Origin: Sarcocystis neurona
Taxonomy: Eukaryota > Apicomplexa > Conoidasida > Eucoccidiorida > Sarcocystidae
Assembly (NCBI GenBank): GCA_000727475.1
Contig: KL647289.1
Span: 223,700 to 287,699, forward strand
Length of the DNA stretch: 64,000 bases
Direction: 5' to 3'
Below are positions 33,289 to 45,754 of the stretch, piece by piece; positions within the stretch are counted from its first letter, which is position 1; the number at the start of each line of letters is the position of its first letter. The position numbers were made by a program, and so were the translations under genes. The notes under the pieces are model-generated. The model searched no databases, was not told the DNA's origin, and worked only from the letters and a program-made list of their open reading frames with translations.

Positions 33289-36200
33289 ATGGTGCCCCTG
33301 GATGGCGAGAGGAAACACCCCAACTTCGTGTGTGTCTCTGCCGCGTGTATTGCTGCTTCTGTTTTCTGCGTAGCGACTGGTGCTGGTGTTCCTGCTTTCT
33401 CGACTTGTTCTTCTCCTCCCGCGTCGTCGCCTTCGGGCGTCGGTTGCAGCGGCGACGCAGCAGCTTCTGGTGCTGTCGTTGCTGCTGCCGGTCGCGGACG
33501 GGGAGGAGGACCAGCGACTTTTTTCCCCTCGTCTTCTTCGAGTGTTTGTTCGAACCGGCAGCTGCTGACTTCTTACGTCGCGCAGCTCCGGCAGCTGGAG
33601 CAGTGGAGGTTCTTTTGCGTCGAATGGGAGGACTTCAAGACAAAGAAGAAACAGCTGCTCAAGCAAAAAGTGCGCGCGGGCATTCCCGACTGCATGCGCG
33701 GTCTCGTGTGGCAGTTGCTCGCAGACGTCCGGCACCTCAAAGCTGCCGGTATGCCTATAAAAAAGTATATACATGTATTCCTATAGAAGTGTACACATAT
33801 ATTCAGCTTCTCCATGCATATGCGAATATGTAGATTACATATTTGTGTATACTTTTCAAGGTCAGGGTGACAGTGCACAAATACGCTCGTCTTTTTGTAT
33901 GCAGCAGCACTGTCTCTTCCGTGTCCAGGTACACATACATACTTGTGGAGATACCTAATTATGTCACAGGTGAGGTGCAAGCGTCATCGCAGCTAAAAGC
34001 TCTTTCAACACATCCACATCTACACATATATATATATATTAAAAGGTTAGTACAACAGTATATGTAATTGTACATATATGCGTATGTATATGTTGCAGGG
34101 TCAGTATGCCGGTGTGTAGACAGTTGAAGACGTATGCGTATAAACTGCCTCTATTTATACGCACATATATGTAAATGTATAGATTTTCTATTACATGTAT
34201 TACAACGTTGGTGTGACAGTATACGCAAATTCACATATGCACACGTATATATATATATAGGTTAGTATGACAGTGTACAGACAACTACAGACATATGCAT
34301 ATAAATCTCTCTCTCTCTCTCTATATATATAAATGTATGTGTGAATACATACATATATTATATATATGTGTATATAACAAGGTTAGTATGACCGTATATA
34401 ATTTCACCTACACACGCATGTATATATATATATGTATATGTATATATATGTTTTACAAGGGTACAATGACAGTATATAGACAATGAAGGACATAGGCATA
34501 TGTTGTACTGTCTATACATCTCTCTCTCTCTATATTTATGTATTCATATATATATATGTGAGTGTATGGATGACTATACCTATCTATCAATATATATATA
34601 TATATATATGTGACAACTTTAATATGTCAGTATGTTGATTGATAACGAAATACGTATATATATATATATATATGTATGTTATGTATATATCTATGCAAAA
34701 ATTTACAGATGTATTCATGTTAGGCGTATGTATATATATTCGTGAAGGTGCGAGTCCATATATATATATATGTCAGTTTGTCTACATGTTGAAATCAGAA
34801 GTGTTGCTGTTCCTGTGGTGACACCTGCTGCAGTGGAAAATCAGCGACGAAGCTTTTTCTCCGTTGCTGCTCCACGTAGAAGTACATGTTACGTAAGAGA
34901 AACTTTTCCTTACTTCTGTTTGAGAATTTTGTTGGTCAAAGAGTCATCGTCGTACAGAAACACGTGCGCCTCTGTATAGAGTCAGCAATAAGGAAGAGAA
35001 ACGTTTTCTACGGAAGTGCTGGCGTCTTTTGAGGGCGTGTCCGCACGGCTCCACCACAGCCACGGGCGACAATGCCGCACCAACGAACGAAGGAGAGGCC
35101 GCAGCAGGAGGAAGAAGAGCAGGCGCCTGCAGCAGCACCTGCAGCAGGTGAAGCAGAGGCAGACGCGACAGCAGCAGCGGGAAAAAGAAAGAAGCCGATT
35201 AATTTGTTTTGGTGTCGTTGGGGCTGCTGCAGGAGAGTTCGAGCCCGACTTATACGCGCGGCTTCTTCGGATCCCCACCTGCAGCAGCAGCAGCAACACC
35301 GGCGAAGGGAAGGAAGGAGCAGAAGGCAGCAGCCCAGCAGCACCGTTCGACGCCACTATTGCCAGAGATATTAATCGAACGTTCCCGAAACATACGCTCT
35401 TCCGCGACATTCACCAGAAGGGACAGCAGGTAAAAAATAAAGAAATGGACGGACTTGAAAGCAGTTGTTTCTTGTCCTTTCCTTCTCGTAGAGCCACCTA
35501 CAAGCATCTCCGCCCTCGCCTACGCCTGCCTCTTCGGAGACACTCATCAGTACATACGTACGAGGATTCCGTTTGTATATATATATATATAAATGTATGT
35601 GTATAGACAACCTGTAGGAGGTGATTTACATAGGTGTGTCTATCTATCTAGAGGTCTATGTATACGCGTCTTCCCATACACGAGAATCTCTTTCTTTTTT
35701 CTTTCTGCTGTCATATATTAAACCCAGAAAAAGACAAGGAGACGGAGAAATAGAAACAGACTGTCTCTGTGTTGTACCTGTCTGTCTATCTATGTATCGT
35801 TCTATCATTCTACCTGTCTCTGTCTCTCCATATATATATATATATATATATATGTATGGTGTATGGGTGTGTGTAAGGCGAACTGTATGTGCGTGTCTAT
35901 GTATCTATGTATCTGAATCAGTCTATATCTGTCTGTAACTATGTATCTGAATCTATCTGTTTGAATCTATCTATCTAAAATCTGTTTATCTGTCGACCTC
36001 CCTCCCTCTCTCTGTCTCTATATATATGTGTTGTGTGTGGAGTAAAAATCAGAAGTATCTATGTATCTATGTATCTATCTATCAATCTCTGTCTCTCTTT
36101 ATATGTGTGTATACTTCTTTTGTATGGATGTGTGTCTGCAGGTCTGTGTATCCACGTGTATGTATGTGTGTGCGTGTGCGCGTGAATAGATGTGTTCATA

Positions 36201-39200
36201 GCTGAGGAAAGGGCCTTTTTTTGGTCTGGCGCCTTCTCCAAGTGTAGTTGTATCTGACTTCGTTGGTGCTGAAATGTCTGCGTTCATCACCGGGGAAGAA
36301 AATTCTTCGATTTTTTGCGGGGACGACGCGTTGCTGCAGAAGAAACGGCCGTGTGTCGTCCGGCTGCGGGCCGGCCGGAGCTGCACAGAGACGCCGCGCG
36401 CTTCCGCTTTTTTCGCTGCCGTCTCTGCTGTATTATCTTACTCTAGCGGGGCTCACTAGAGACAGGAACACACACTCAGACGCCGATCCCCTGTCTCTCT
36501 ACATATATCTCTTTATCTACCGCTATCCGTAGCGCCGGTGTTTACCTGCATGGACGACTACATATATACATTTATATCCATCCACATATATATATATATA
36601 TGGATAGCTCTGTATAGGCCTGCCGTTCCGTATCCGTACCTCTAAGGATGGTACATATATATATATATATATGTATATATATATGTCTATGTATACCAGT
36701 TCGTGTATATGCATATACATATATATATATATCTCTTCGTTCACGTAGACCTCTTCGTGTGTGTATTCGGGAGTGCGCGTATTGCCTGTACGCCCAGTGT
36801 AGACAAATGTATATATATATATATATATATGTATGCGTTTGTCTATATGTGAGCGTAGAGAAATCTCGGTGCGCTTCTGTCTCTCTCTACCTCGATTATA
36901 TATATATATATACACGTGTCCCTGTGTAGACGTATGCCTGCATTTGTATGTAGCAATAGCTGTTAACATTAGAGGTATCTATGTGTGTGTGAAGTTCATA
37001 TTTCTCTATAGACACGTATATATACATGTGTTGGGGTGAGTCTCTTTCTAGGCGCGTCGCTGCTGTTATTTTTTGCTCGACTACCACCTTATCGCTCTCA
37101 TATACACAAGCATGTCTCGCTCCGTCTGTTTATCTGTCTATGTCTCTTGCTGTATATGTGTATATGTATGAAAGCTATATCTGTGCGTATGCGTCTCTCT
37201 CTCTCTCCATCTTTATATATATTTCCACATATTTGTGTGCTGTACACGTGCGTAAGGCTTCAGTTGTTCAAAACAGGCATCTACGCCTGACGATGAATAC
37301 TTGCCTATAAAAATACATGCATATGTGCACGTAAACATACAGATGATACTTACATGCCTGTATATGTGTTTGTATCTTTCCATATATGTACATATGTGTT
37401 TATACGCATATATGTGTGTACACGTTTTATGTTCATATATATATATATATATATGTAAACGAAGTCCCTCGTTTGAGCTGCGCATACGTCGCCCCACACA
37501 CATACACAGCGTTGGTCAGTCTCGACAGGCAGAGGTAGAGATATCTACAGCAAGAAAAGAGAGTTGCTGCATATGACAGGACTGCCTCTTCGCGAGTTTT
37601 TGAATAACTGCAGAAGCGGCTGACATTTCTTCTCCTTCTCAGGCTCTCTTCAACGTCCTGCGAGCCTACGCAATTTTCAATCCGACCGTAGGTAAGCGCT
37701 GGAGTTGTCGTGGGCGTAAAACGAGGGGGGCTACACGTTTTCGTCTTTCTAAAACACGTGCATTTGTCTGTTTCTTCGCTGCACGGGTTCGCCCCTCTTT
37801 GGCAATACAAAAAATATTTTCTTCATGTAGAGTAAGCCTGTACATTACTATGAAGGTATATGTACGAATCAGTATATGCATATGCATACATGTATGCACC
37901 AACATATGTGACTCTCTCTCTAGGTATATACATATATATATATGTGTATGTGCATGTATCATTTCATATGTATGTGAATAGTTTTTGCGTACGTCTCTCT
38001 CTGTCTAACAAGAACGGCCATTTCTTCACGTAGAGCCAGCCTTCACAAAAGGGTGAACGTATGTGTAACGTTACATATATATATATATATATATGTGTGT
38101 ATATATATATATATATGTATGTATATATGTGTGTTAGTACCGACATGTGTAACTCTACGCATACATATATATATATATCTATCATTACATACGTACGTGA
38201 GCAGTTTCTCTGTGCGTCCATTTCTCTGTGTATGGTGGTAACCGTATGTTAAAACAAATGCATGTGTAGGCATATAACACTTCTGTGGATAAACCTATGT
38301 TATGCTTGTCCTTATATCATATATATATACATATATTAGGGCGGATATATGTGTACACACACATGTGGCTGGACTCCACTTCATATACGTCTATCTCACC
38401 TACGTGTGTATGCATATATATATATATATATATGTTCATGTATGTCTCTCTCTCTTACTCCCTATGTATGTAGTATCTGCATCTGTATGGATGTACGTTT
38501 GAATAAATATATTTATATGCACGTACTCGTCATATTCACATGTAGGTGCTCAGAGCTGTGCGGTAGTGGAAGGGCAGCACACGGCTGTTTTGCTGTACAC
38601 CGGAGAAAAAGGAGTATTTCAGCCAGAGGAATACGACTGTCGTGTCAACTGCTCTCTTACAAATAACTCGACCGGTATCCGTATCTTTCTCCCTAACTGT
38701 GTATATATACATATATATATATATATTTATGTACACGTCTGTGTACGCATGTATACATTTCTCTCCATATATAAATATATATTTATATATATCTATGTAG
38801 ACATATATATGTTTCTCTCTTTCTCTCTCTCAACATATATATATATGTGTATATGTTGTACGTTAGTGTTTGTGTAGAAGACATACATACTTGTTCATAG
38901 AAGCCGCACCGTCGTCGCAGTACAAAGATTCGGAAGACTTGCAATACTTTTTGACGTAGAGCCGCCTGCGGTCTCTATCAGAGGGGCAGAAAAACAGCTT
39001 TTGCCAAGCCCGTTGTACGTTGTGTTCCCACTTATGCCACAGATTTGTTCGCGTTCAGAAGAAGGTGACGATTTCTTTCGTTGTGAGTGTATGTGTGTAT
39101 ACGTGGATAGACATTTAGGCCACGATTTTCCCAATATTCTGTCTTTTTCTCTACCTCGTCTCGCACTGTCAGGTGGGGATTTCCTCGTTTGCATTCGCCC

Positions 39201-42200
39201 TTTTTCAAGAGGACAGTCATTACCCTATTCTCCTTATCCATCGCTAGGTCCTCGCACGCTTGCGTACACGTACACATATATATATATATACGTGTGTATA
39301 TAAATATATATATATATATATGTATACATATATGTATGTATATATATGTGCATGTATCTGCCTATGTGGAATAGATTTATGCATACCCGTATGTATATAC
39401 CTGTGTATAGGGTGACATCCGCAGTCAAATTCTTGCAAGGTGCCGAAGCCTTTACGTACACCAAAGACAAAGATAACTAAATTAGAGGGGAAAAGTTGGA
39501 AATGCTATCTGTGTGAAGGAACAGACAGTCTCTGATTTACTAAATACTCGTTTCCCTATCCACGTATCGATCTCTCTGTCTACGTCGCTCTCTCTCTCTG
39601 TATATGTGTATATATATACACACACATACAGACGTAATGTATATATGTATATATATGTGTACGGATATGTGAGTGTATGCCTGGATGGATATACATATGA
39701 TTGTGTAATGTGTGTGCACGTGTATATGTATATATATATATATATATATATGTATGGTCTCCTGGAGGTATCTGTGTGCACTTACCTATTTCTGTGTCTC
39801 TTCGGTGATTTCTCTGTGCATGCGCAGCCTCCCTTCGGCTTCCCGGCAGACCGTCGTTATTTCTTGTATGTGTTTATATGGAGCAGGCTACTGTCAAGGA
39901 ATGGGTTTTCTCAGTGGGATCCTGCTGCTTTACATGAACGAAGAGGACGCTTTCTATCTCCTCGTAGCGCTTCTGTCTCGGTACGGGATGCAGGGGCTGT
40001 TCACTCCGGGGCTGCCGACGCTGGAGAAGTACTTCTTTCAGTTTGAACAGCTGCTGCAGACACACATGCCCCGGTACGGAACAAGGAAATAAACAAATAT
40101 TCAGTGACAACAAGTGTCCGGCTCTGCACGTCCGCTACAGAAAACGGGGTTTGCTGCACAGGTTTGTGTGTAGCACAACTGAACGCCACCGCAGTCACGT
40201 GTGTCAAAAGAAGAGAAGAGCGGCGATGATAGCAGAGGGTGATTCACAAGAACAAGACGATCCCGCTGAGGAGGAGAGCGAAGCAGATGCTTTTGGGAAG
40301 ACGTTTTGCGTGTCTCTTAAACCTCGTCAAACCGCTGCAATCCAAAGATCGCCCTGGCGAAGGAAGAGTCAGTAGCGCTGGGATTGATAGATCCAGCTGC
40401 CCGAGGGATGCTGACACTGTGTGGCGTATCCAGAAAGAAGTAATTCTCTTCTAGAATAGTCGGAAAGTAGTGGATGTCTTGTTCGCGAAAAAGTGAATCC
40501 CTCACAGGTAGTTCGCAACAAAGTAAAAATTGTCACAAAATACTCGCAGAAAAGTAACTCGCTCTCATATTTCAGCGGAAAAGTAAATCTCTCGTACAAA
40601 GCGCTGATGACAGTATGAATCTCCTCTCGTTGCAGAGAGAGGCCGCCCGACGCGACGAAAACTGGACGGACCGTGCGCAAGAAGCTCTGTCCTCTCTTTA
40701 CACTGCCGCATCACATCAACAATAGGAACGCCAGAGAACCGAAGAATTGTTTAGATTTCCCGTGTGCGGAGCAATCTTCGTGCAGAACCACGTTTCTTAG
40801 CGATGTCCATATATCGATAATGTATATACGTATACGTATGCACATACGCGATACCTTGTGTCAGCCATAAAAAACAGAAAGAGCGGGAGGCACCTTGCGC
40901 AGATGGTAGCGGCGTGCAGAACTGCAGTAGATCCGTGGACACATAACTATGTAGAGAGGGACAGAGAGAGAAGAAGGGAAGAAAGTGCTCGGAAGACGAG
41001 AAACAAGTGCCAGGTCCTTCTGTAGACGAGTGTTTAAGGAGGGACAGACAGAAACACACAAAGACGCGTGGACATATTGTATGTGTATGCGCCCCTATGT
41101 ATCTGCGGAGAAGCGTAATGCAGTGGGAAGCACACCCCCTGCATTGTGCCAACGAGATACGAGTTGATCTGGTTTATGTGTATGTACGTGTCTGGCAGAG
41201 GCAGAGACACACGTGAGAAGATGTACTCATAGAATGTGTGTATACAAATGTGTGGGAGTCTAGTATCACGTGGTTACATGGATATGTGGGTCTGTACGTA
41301 GGCCGTCCGCATAGTGCTGCAGTACCGACTTTGCGGCAAATTGGTGTCTCTTCATCAAAAGCGGAGCACTGCTGATATTTGCTGTGTAGACATTCTTTCG
41401 AATTTATGCGAAGCTCTTCTTGGGAAGGAGCATTTGGAAAACGGTGAGACAGGTCGTGCAGCGACAGAGGAACAGAGGACGTATTTGCACTTTTCCCGGT
41501 GGCATACAATAAGAAGCGTTGGCTTTTACATTAGCGCGCTGTCTTCTCAGCGACAAAAGCGTATGGGTACGAACGTCTACTGTTAAGAAGAAGGGAGGGA
41601 ATATGCAAACGACAAATAATTTGAACAGAAGGGAATTTTTAGCAGTAAGTCATGTGCACACGGCAGGCGTCCTGGAGAGGGGGAGTGTTTATCGAGTTAC
41701 TGCCACGTAGCTCATCAGCGTCCGCCTTCCAGAGGAATGTGGATGTTCAGAACGTATTTTTTGTAAGGTGGTTTAAAGAGAATTCTTCTAGACGTGCAGT
41801 CTGGTGAATTATTTAAAACTGCAGCTGCAAGTCCTTTTCTTCATTTTTACTGTGGTGCAAGCGTTTCGGTAACAGTGGAATCCTGCGTCGTCAGCCCTGG
41901 AGAGCATTAGGTGAAAGAGGTCTGTAAATGCCGTCGAATAGATAATTCCTGCTTGATAATAAGAAAGACCTCTTGCATCGCATTATATAGTGCTGGTTTT
42001 TTTTTAACGCCTAACAGGACTCGAAAAAGAAGATTAGCTCGTACTGTGCATGTGCATGAACATTACTGTTGCACGTCCCTATGGACACAGGCACAGAGAG
42101 AGAGAAAGAGAAGTGTGTTTCTGAACAGACACACGTGGGTTGCTGAGTGGTCAAGTACCGAAAATAGAAGACTGAAAATGGAGCAAAGAAGGACTGAATA

Positions 42201-43242
42201 ACTGTGATTGACATTTCAAGTGCCGGTGTTTGATAAAGCAATCCTAAGTAGTGTGTCACGATAGCAGCACACGTCCCCCGAACGCGTCAGAAGATGAACA
42301 GGCTAATGCCGATAGACATCTAGAGAAAGATGGCCGAAATGCTGACTGGGCACAAGTCAGTGTCCTGCTATTTTCAATGGAAGAAACGACGAGAAGAATC
42401 GCAACACAGGGCTAAAGAAGCAGCTCTGCGTTCCCTCGGCGAGAATTTGAAGAGGGTGAATTTGTGATCGAGGTGTGGATGAGACATTTGCGTTATTGTG
42501 CAGCTTAAGCCGCCACTTCCGAGATGAAGGCGTAGAAGCGAGCATGTACATTAGCGGCTGGCTAATGACTCTTTTCGCCTACAATTTTTCAATCGCGTGC
42601 GTCGTTCGGATTTGGGACATCTTCTTCAGGGAAGGAGAAAAAATGCTGTTCCGCACGGCCCTTGCTATTTTAAGTCTCAACGAGGTAATATCTTCTTTTT
42701 TCTCCCTATTATGTGTTTTTGCTACGCGTTTATCACGGCGTACTTACACGAACACCTGTTTGCATTACGCATACACGTGTAGCTTCAGCGCGAATATATG
42801 GCTGTCAGTGTTTGAGAGTGACTGTTTACGTGTACGTGCAATCATTTGAATACGTGTGCATATATGCGTTTCTGGGCACTCTCGCCAAGAGGCACGGTGG
42901 TTCTGAACTCACGGGATGGAATGTTGAACCATTGTACGATTCAGTAAAGTAGGCAGTGATTTGGAGCCGGGAAATCAAGAGTGAAAGTCACTCTCTTTAT
43001 ACACTGGAGTTGAAAAATGGTTGTTCCTCGCCTTTCCGCAGGAATCACTTCTCGACTCATCCTTCGAGTCCATCTTGCAGACACTCAAGTCCATTCCCAG
43101 TGAACTTGACGCTGATGCTCTTCTGAAGAAGGCCCTCTCCATCAAAGTAACTACGTCTATGTTGAAAAAGTTAGAACAAGAATACCTACAACAGAAACGC
43201 GGAAAATTGTCCGAATGGAACCTAGGGGCAGAAGATGTGTAG
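33289..43242 (+). CDS. TBC-domain Rab GTPase-activating protein
   Basis: Six exons join in phase: 33289-33748, 35233-35429, 37643-37691, 39887-40073, 42504-42684 and 43042-43242, giving 424 residues if the first ATG is 33289. The TBC domain is complete. It has QKVRAGIPDCMRGLVWQLL, then IARDINRTFPKH with the arginine finger of the IxxDxxR motif, ALFNVLRAYAIFNP, and VGYCQGMGFLSG with the glutamine finger of YxQ. MPRLSRHFRDEGVEASMY follows across the exon 4/5 junction, then WDIFFREGEKMLFR. Both catalytic fingers are present, so an active GAP that stimulates GTP hydrolysis by a Rab in vesicle traffic is expected; the Rab partner is unknown. The N-terminal ~100 residues are Ala/Ser/Gly-rich low complexity. 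Coding sequence is only about 13 percent of the gene, because the introns (up to about 2.4 kb) are full of microsatellites. A further 5' exon is possible. Confidence 0.9.
33857..34640. repeat. Diverged minisatellite in TBC intron 1
   Basis: A motif close to AAGGTTAGTATGACAGTATA, often followed by AGACAACTAMAGACATATGC and a CTCTCTCT/TATA tail, recurs near 33857, 34045, 34096, 34206, 34258, 34379, 34457 and 34618. Spacing is about 50-240 bp, with heavy TA interruption. Copies differ by substitutions and by microsatellite length. Confidence 0.7.
35570..37460. repeat. Microsatellite-rich part of TBC intron 2
   Basis: Alternating TA, TATG, TCTA/TCTG and TG runs with two complex islands (about 36.2-36.5 and 36.75-36.9 kb). 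No supported exon inside. Confidence 0.7.
37820..38230. repeat. Diverged ~240-bp tandem duplication in TBC intron 3
   Basis: Anchors TTTCTTCATGTAGAGTAAGCC (near 37821) and TTTCTTCACGTAGAGCCAGCC (near 38021), ACCAACATATGTGACTCT and ACCGACATGTGTAACTCT, and TGAATAGTTTTTGCGTACGTC and TGAGCAGTTTCTCTGTGCGTC occur in the same order. Two copies differ mainly in the TA runs between the anchors. Confidence 0.65.
38250..39770. repeat. Microsatellite-rich remainder of TBC intron 3
   Basis: TA and TATG runs up to about 30 bp, interrupted by complex sequence at 38.55-38.69 and 38.90-39.25 kb that has no recognised coding content. Confidence 0.7.
40428..40605. repeat. Degenerate ~30-bp tandem repeat in TBC intron 4
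   Basis: A core similar to CGCAGAAAAGTAAATCTCTC recurs near 40430, 40485, 40512, 40543 and 40573, with 27-55 bp spacing. Period and core are clear by eye, but identity between copies is modest. Confidence 0.6.
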
Positions 43243-44957
43243 CATTGTCCCACAGACTTCTGTTGTGTGCAAGAATTTCTAAGACCATACATACACCGTA
43301 CATTACAAGTTCTAAAAAGTTGATTCACACGATTAAGCCAGAAGAAGGACACGTTTCCCACTGTGCCGACCTGAGCGACAATGGTGGCAATAGCACAAAA
43401 GGACTCGTGCAATATGTTGTACGTACCGCTTTTTTACGACGCATGCAAGACGTAGAGAACTGCGTACGCTGACGCTGCAAGTTTTGCAGGACTACTTTTT
43501 GAGGAAATAAATCGACAACTAGATCCTGGTGCCAAGCAGCGGGGGAAATACTCTGCTAGGAGACTGAAGCAGTTTCAAGCTGAATGGCTCGAATACCCAT
43601 TTGTGTGAAAGTCCAAGAATGCATTGCTGAGTTGCTCCTTGAAATCTGGTTATAGTTCTTGTCTCGTGGCGTACCTGGCAGCAGGGTGGTCGCTTAGTTA
43701 GACAGACTGTTCTGCGTCACACAAAAGTGCAGATGCAAACCAGCGATCTAAGAAAGTCCTTTTGCCGGAATGCACGTGGCACCTGGCGTTCTGTGAACAC
43801 TGACAAACTTCTTAAGTACCCCTCTCCACTACACTTGCACGCATACGCTTCTGCTGGACAATGTGTTTGTACACATTTGTCAGATTCGTGGATGTGTAAC
43901 CTGCTTGTGAGCGTCCGCGAGCACACCGTCTACAATTGCGTATCGACGCATACGATAGTGTGTTCGCAGAAACGGAAGCTCTACTGCGCCCGTTTCCTGC
44001 TTTTGTTTAACGTGCCCTTGTTCCGTTATTTTAAGCTTGACATTTGAAGCACTGTAGAGTGCTACGAACAGTTGCGATGTGTCCCTTTACTCGTCTACGC
44101 TCGTTGGTTTAACGAAGCCTGCATGACGACTAACATTCCCAAGGAAGAATTTTCTTAATGGTTCCGAGGAGGCTACCTTCACACATCTTGACGCGCCCAG
44201 GCCTTAGTCACTATCTGCAGTTACGCCACAGGGGAAGATTTTAATTTGTCACAGTTCTGCCTGATGTTACACAGAGCGTCTTATTCATCAGCGGGACGCT
44301 GGTGCCTGTCTGTGGAGAGATTATCATTGTTGTTACGAGGATGGACGATACAACATTTTCCTGTCACCCAGGCGGTTTGTCAGGGTGTCTACGCTACGTG
44401 AATTGGAGTCTTCTTTACTCCTCACGCTTTACTATTCAAAATTTTCTGCTGCAGACGTTTTAGCCACATTTGCTATGTAACAAGCGTAGATTTCAAATGT
44501 TCGGCGAAAATGCTCCCATTTTGTGTACGCCGTCAAAAACATCGCAGGGAACACTCTGCTTCACAGGTAAGGCAGACTATACACATATTTTGACACACGT
44601 ACTGCCAATGCATTTTGTGAAGACGCTCGTGTTTTATCGAATTAGTTACGCACAGTAGCATATTGTTTACGACAAACTCTGGTGTACGTACACCCTGGCG
44701 TCATCGAGGAAATCGTTGTACTTCCCTGCACTTCTTATATTCGCTCCTGCGTAGTGTTGACGTGGTGGTGTTCGTACATTCTACGACACAAGGCCTCCAT
44801 TCAGTAAATAGTTGAGAGAACTTCGACGAGTACAAACACTTATTCTCAACATAGTGTGACTAATATACGAACAGCTGCGTGCTTCTGTAGCCCCTTAAAT
44901 CTGCGAACGAGATTTTTCGCCGGAGCAGCCCTTGTCAGCGTGGAAGTTTTATCAAAG
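43243..44957. other. Intergenic region after the TBC gene
   Basis: 1.7 kb between two plus-strand genes, so it holds the TBC 3' UTR and the promoter of the next gene. Short plus-strand frames (43.7-44.05, 44.47-44.66 kb) have no recognisable content. Microsatellites are absent here. Confidence 0.5.
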
Positions 44958-45754
44958 ATGCTATACAAACCTGCTCATGCTCTTGCGATTCTGGCGTTGT
45001 TCTCGCCAGTCGATGCCTATCGAGGGGACGCCGTTATCCCAGTGCTGCTACCTGATTTTCACTTGCACAAAGTCGCCGACTCTCTGAGTCAAGCAGCTAG
45101 AGCAGCAAAGACGGGGAATTGTTTCAGCCGCTTCATGCAGGAGCCAAAAGAGGGAGACAACATCTCCGCTACTTCGTCAACATCGAGACAAAACACGGTT
45201 TCTACGAGCTCGCCCGACACCAGCACACAACCTCAAGGGTCAGACACTGCCGCAGCACTGAACACCCTCTTACCAGAAGCAGACACGGACGCTCCCGCAT
45301 TGGCGAAAGACGAAGATTATCTTATTGTTCCGCACACCCAAAAATACTGCGAAGGCAGTTCAATTCTTCTTGCCCATGACACATCTACAGTATGACGCAC
45401 ACTTGTATTTATCACAATCTTTTGAATTGTCATCTTTCTTTTTGCTAGACGGATGTTACAACTGTCAGTGGAGCACGGCAGAAGTGCTCGGGCCTCCCTG
45501 ATTGTGACTATTTCTCGTTTGGGCGCCCTCACACCATAAAGGAACCGCTGCCCACGGGTATTTCAACCGTGAACCTGCCAGGGACAGGGGCCACCTGGTA
45601 CGCAGATTGCCCACAACCACATGCGCGCGTGCTACAAACCAAAGGGAGCAGCATTCCACAACAGGTTACTAGAAGCAGCGGCGGGAATGCAACAGAATTC
45701 GTAAATGGGCTCAAGCCCTGTGGGACTCGTCGCGGGCGTGGACACCGAGTATAA
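44958..45754 (+). CDS. Secreted Cys-containing protein, possible PAN/Apple-like domain
   Basis: Exon 1 is 44958-45389. The ATG at 44958 opens a signal peptide (MLYKPAHALAILALFSPVDA). The donor is ACA|GTATGA. Exon 2 starts at 45449 after a TTTCTTTTTGCTAG acceptor, in phase 0. The mature N-terminal part is Ser/Thr/Asp-rich. A Cys-bearing segment then spans the junction: HTQKYCEGSSILLAHDTST, GARQKCSGLPDCDYFSFGR and WYADCPQP. The C-x5-C-x-YF-S/T-F arrangement recalls PAN/Apple modules used in apicomplexan micronemal adhesins, but the family call is tentative. The frame ends at 45752-45754. Two in-phase donors (CAG|GTTACT and CGA|GTATAA) could instead splice to later exons such as the membrane segment at 47.23 kb, which would make a type I membrane protein. 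Confidence 0.55.

Noticed and set aside
33217..33774. 185-codon minus-strand frame over the TBC first exon
   Set aside because: Antisense shadow; the plus strand carries the conserved TBC start with matching splice phase.
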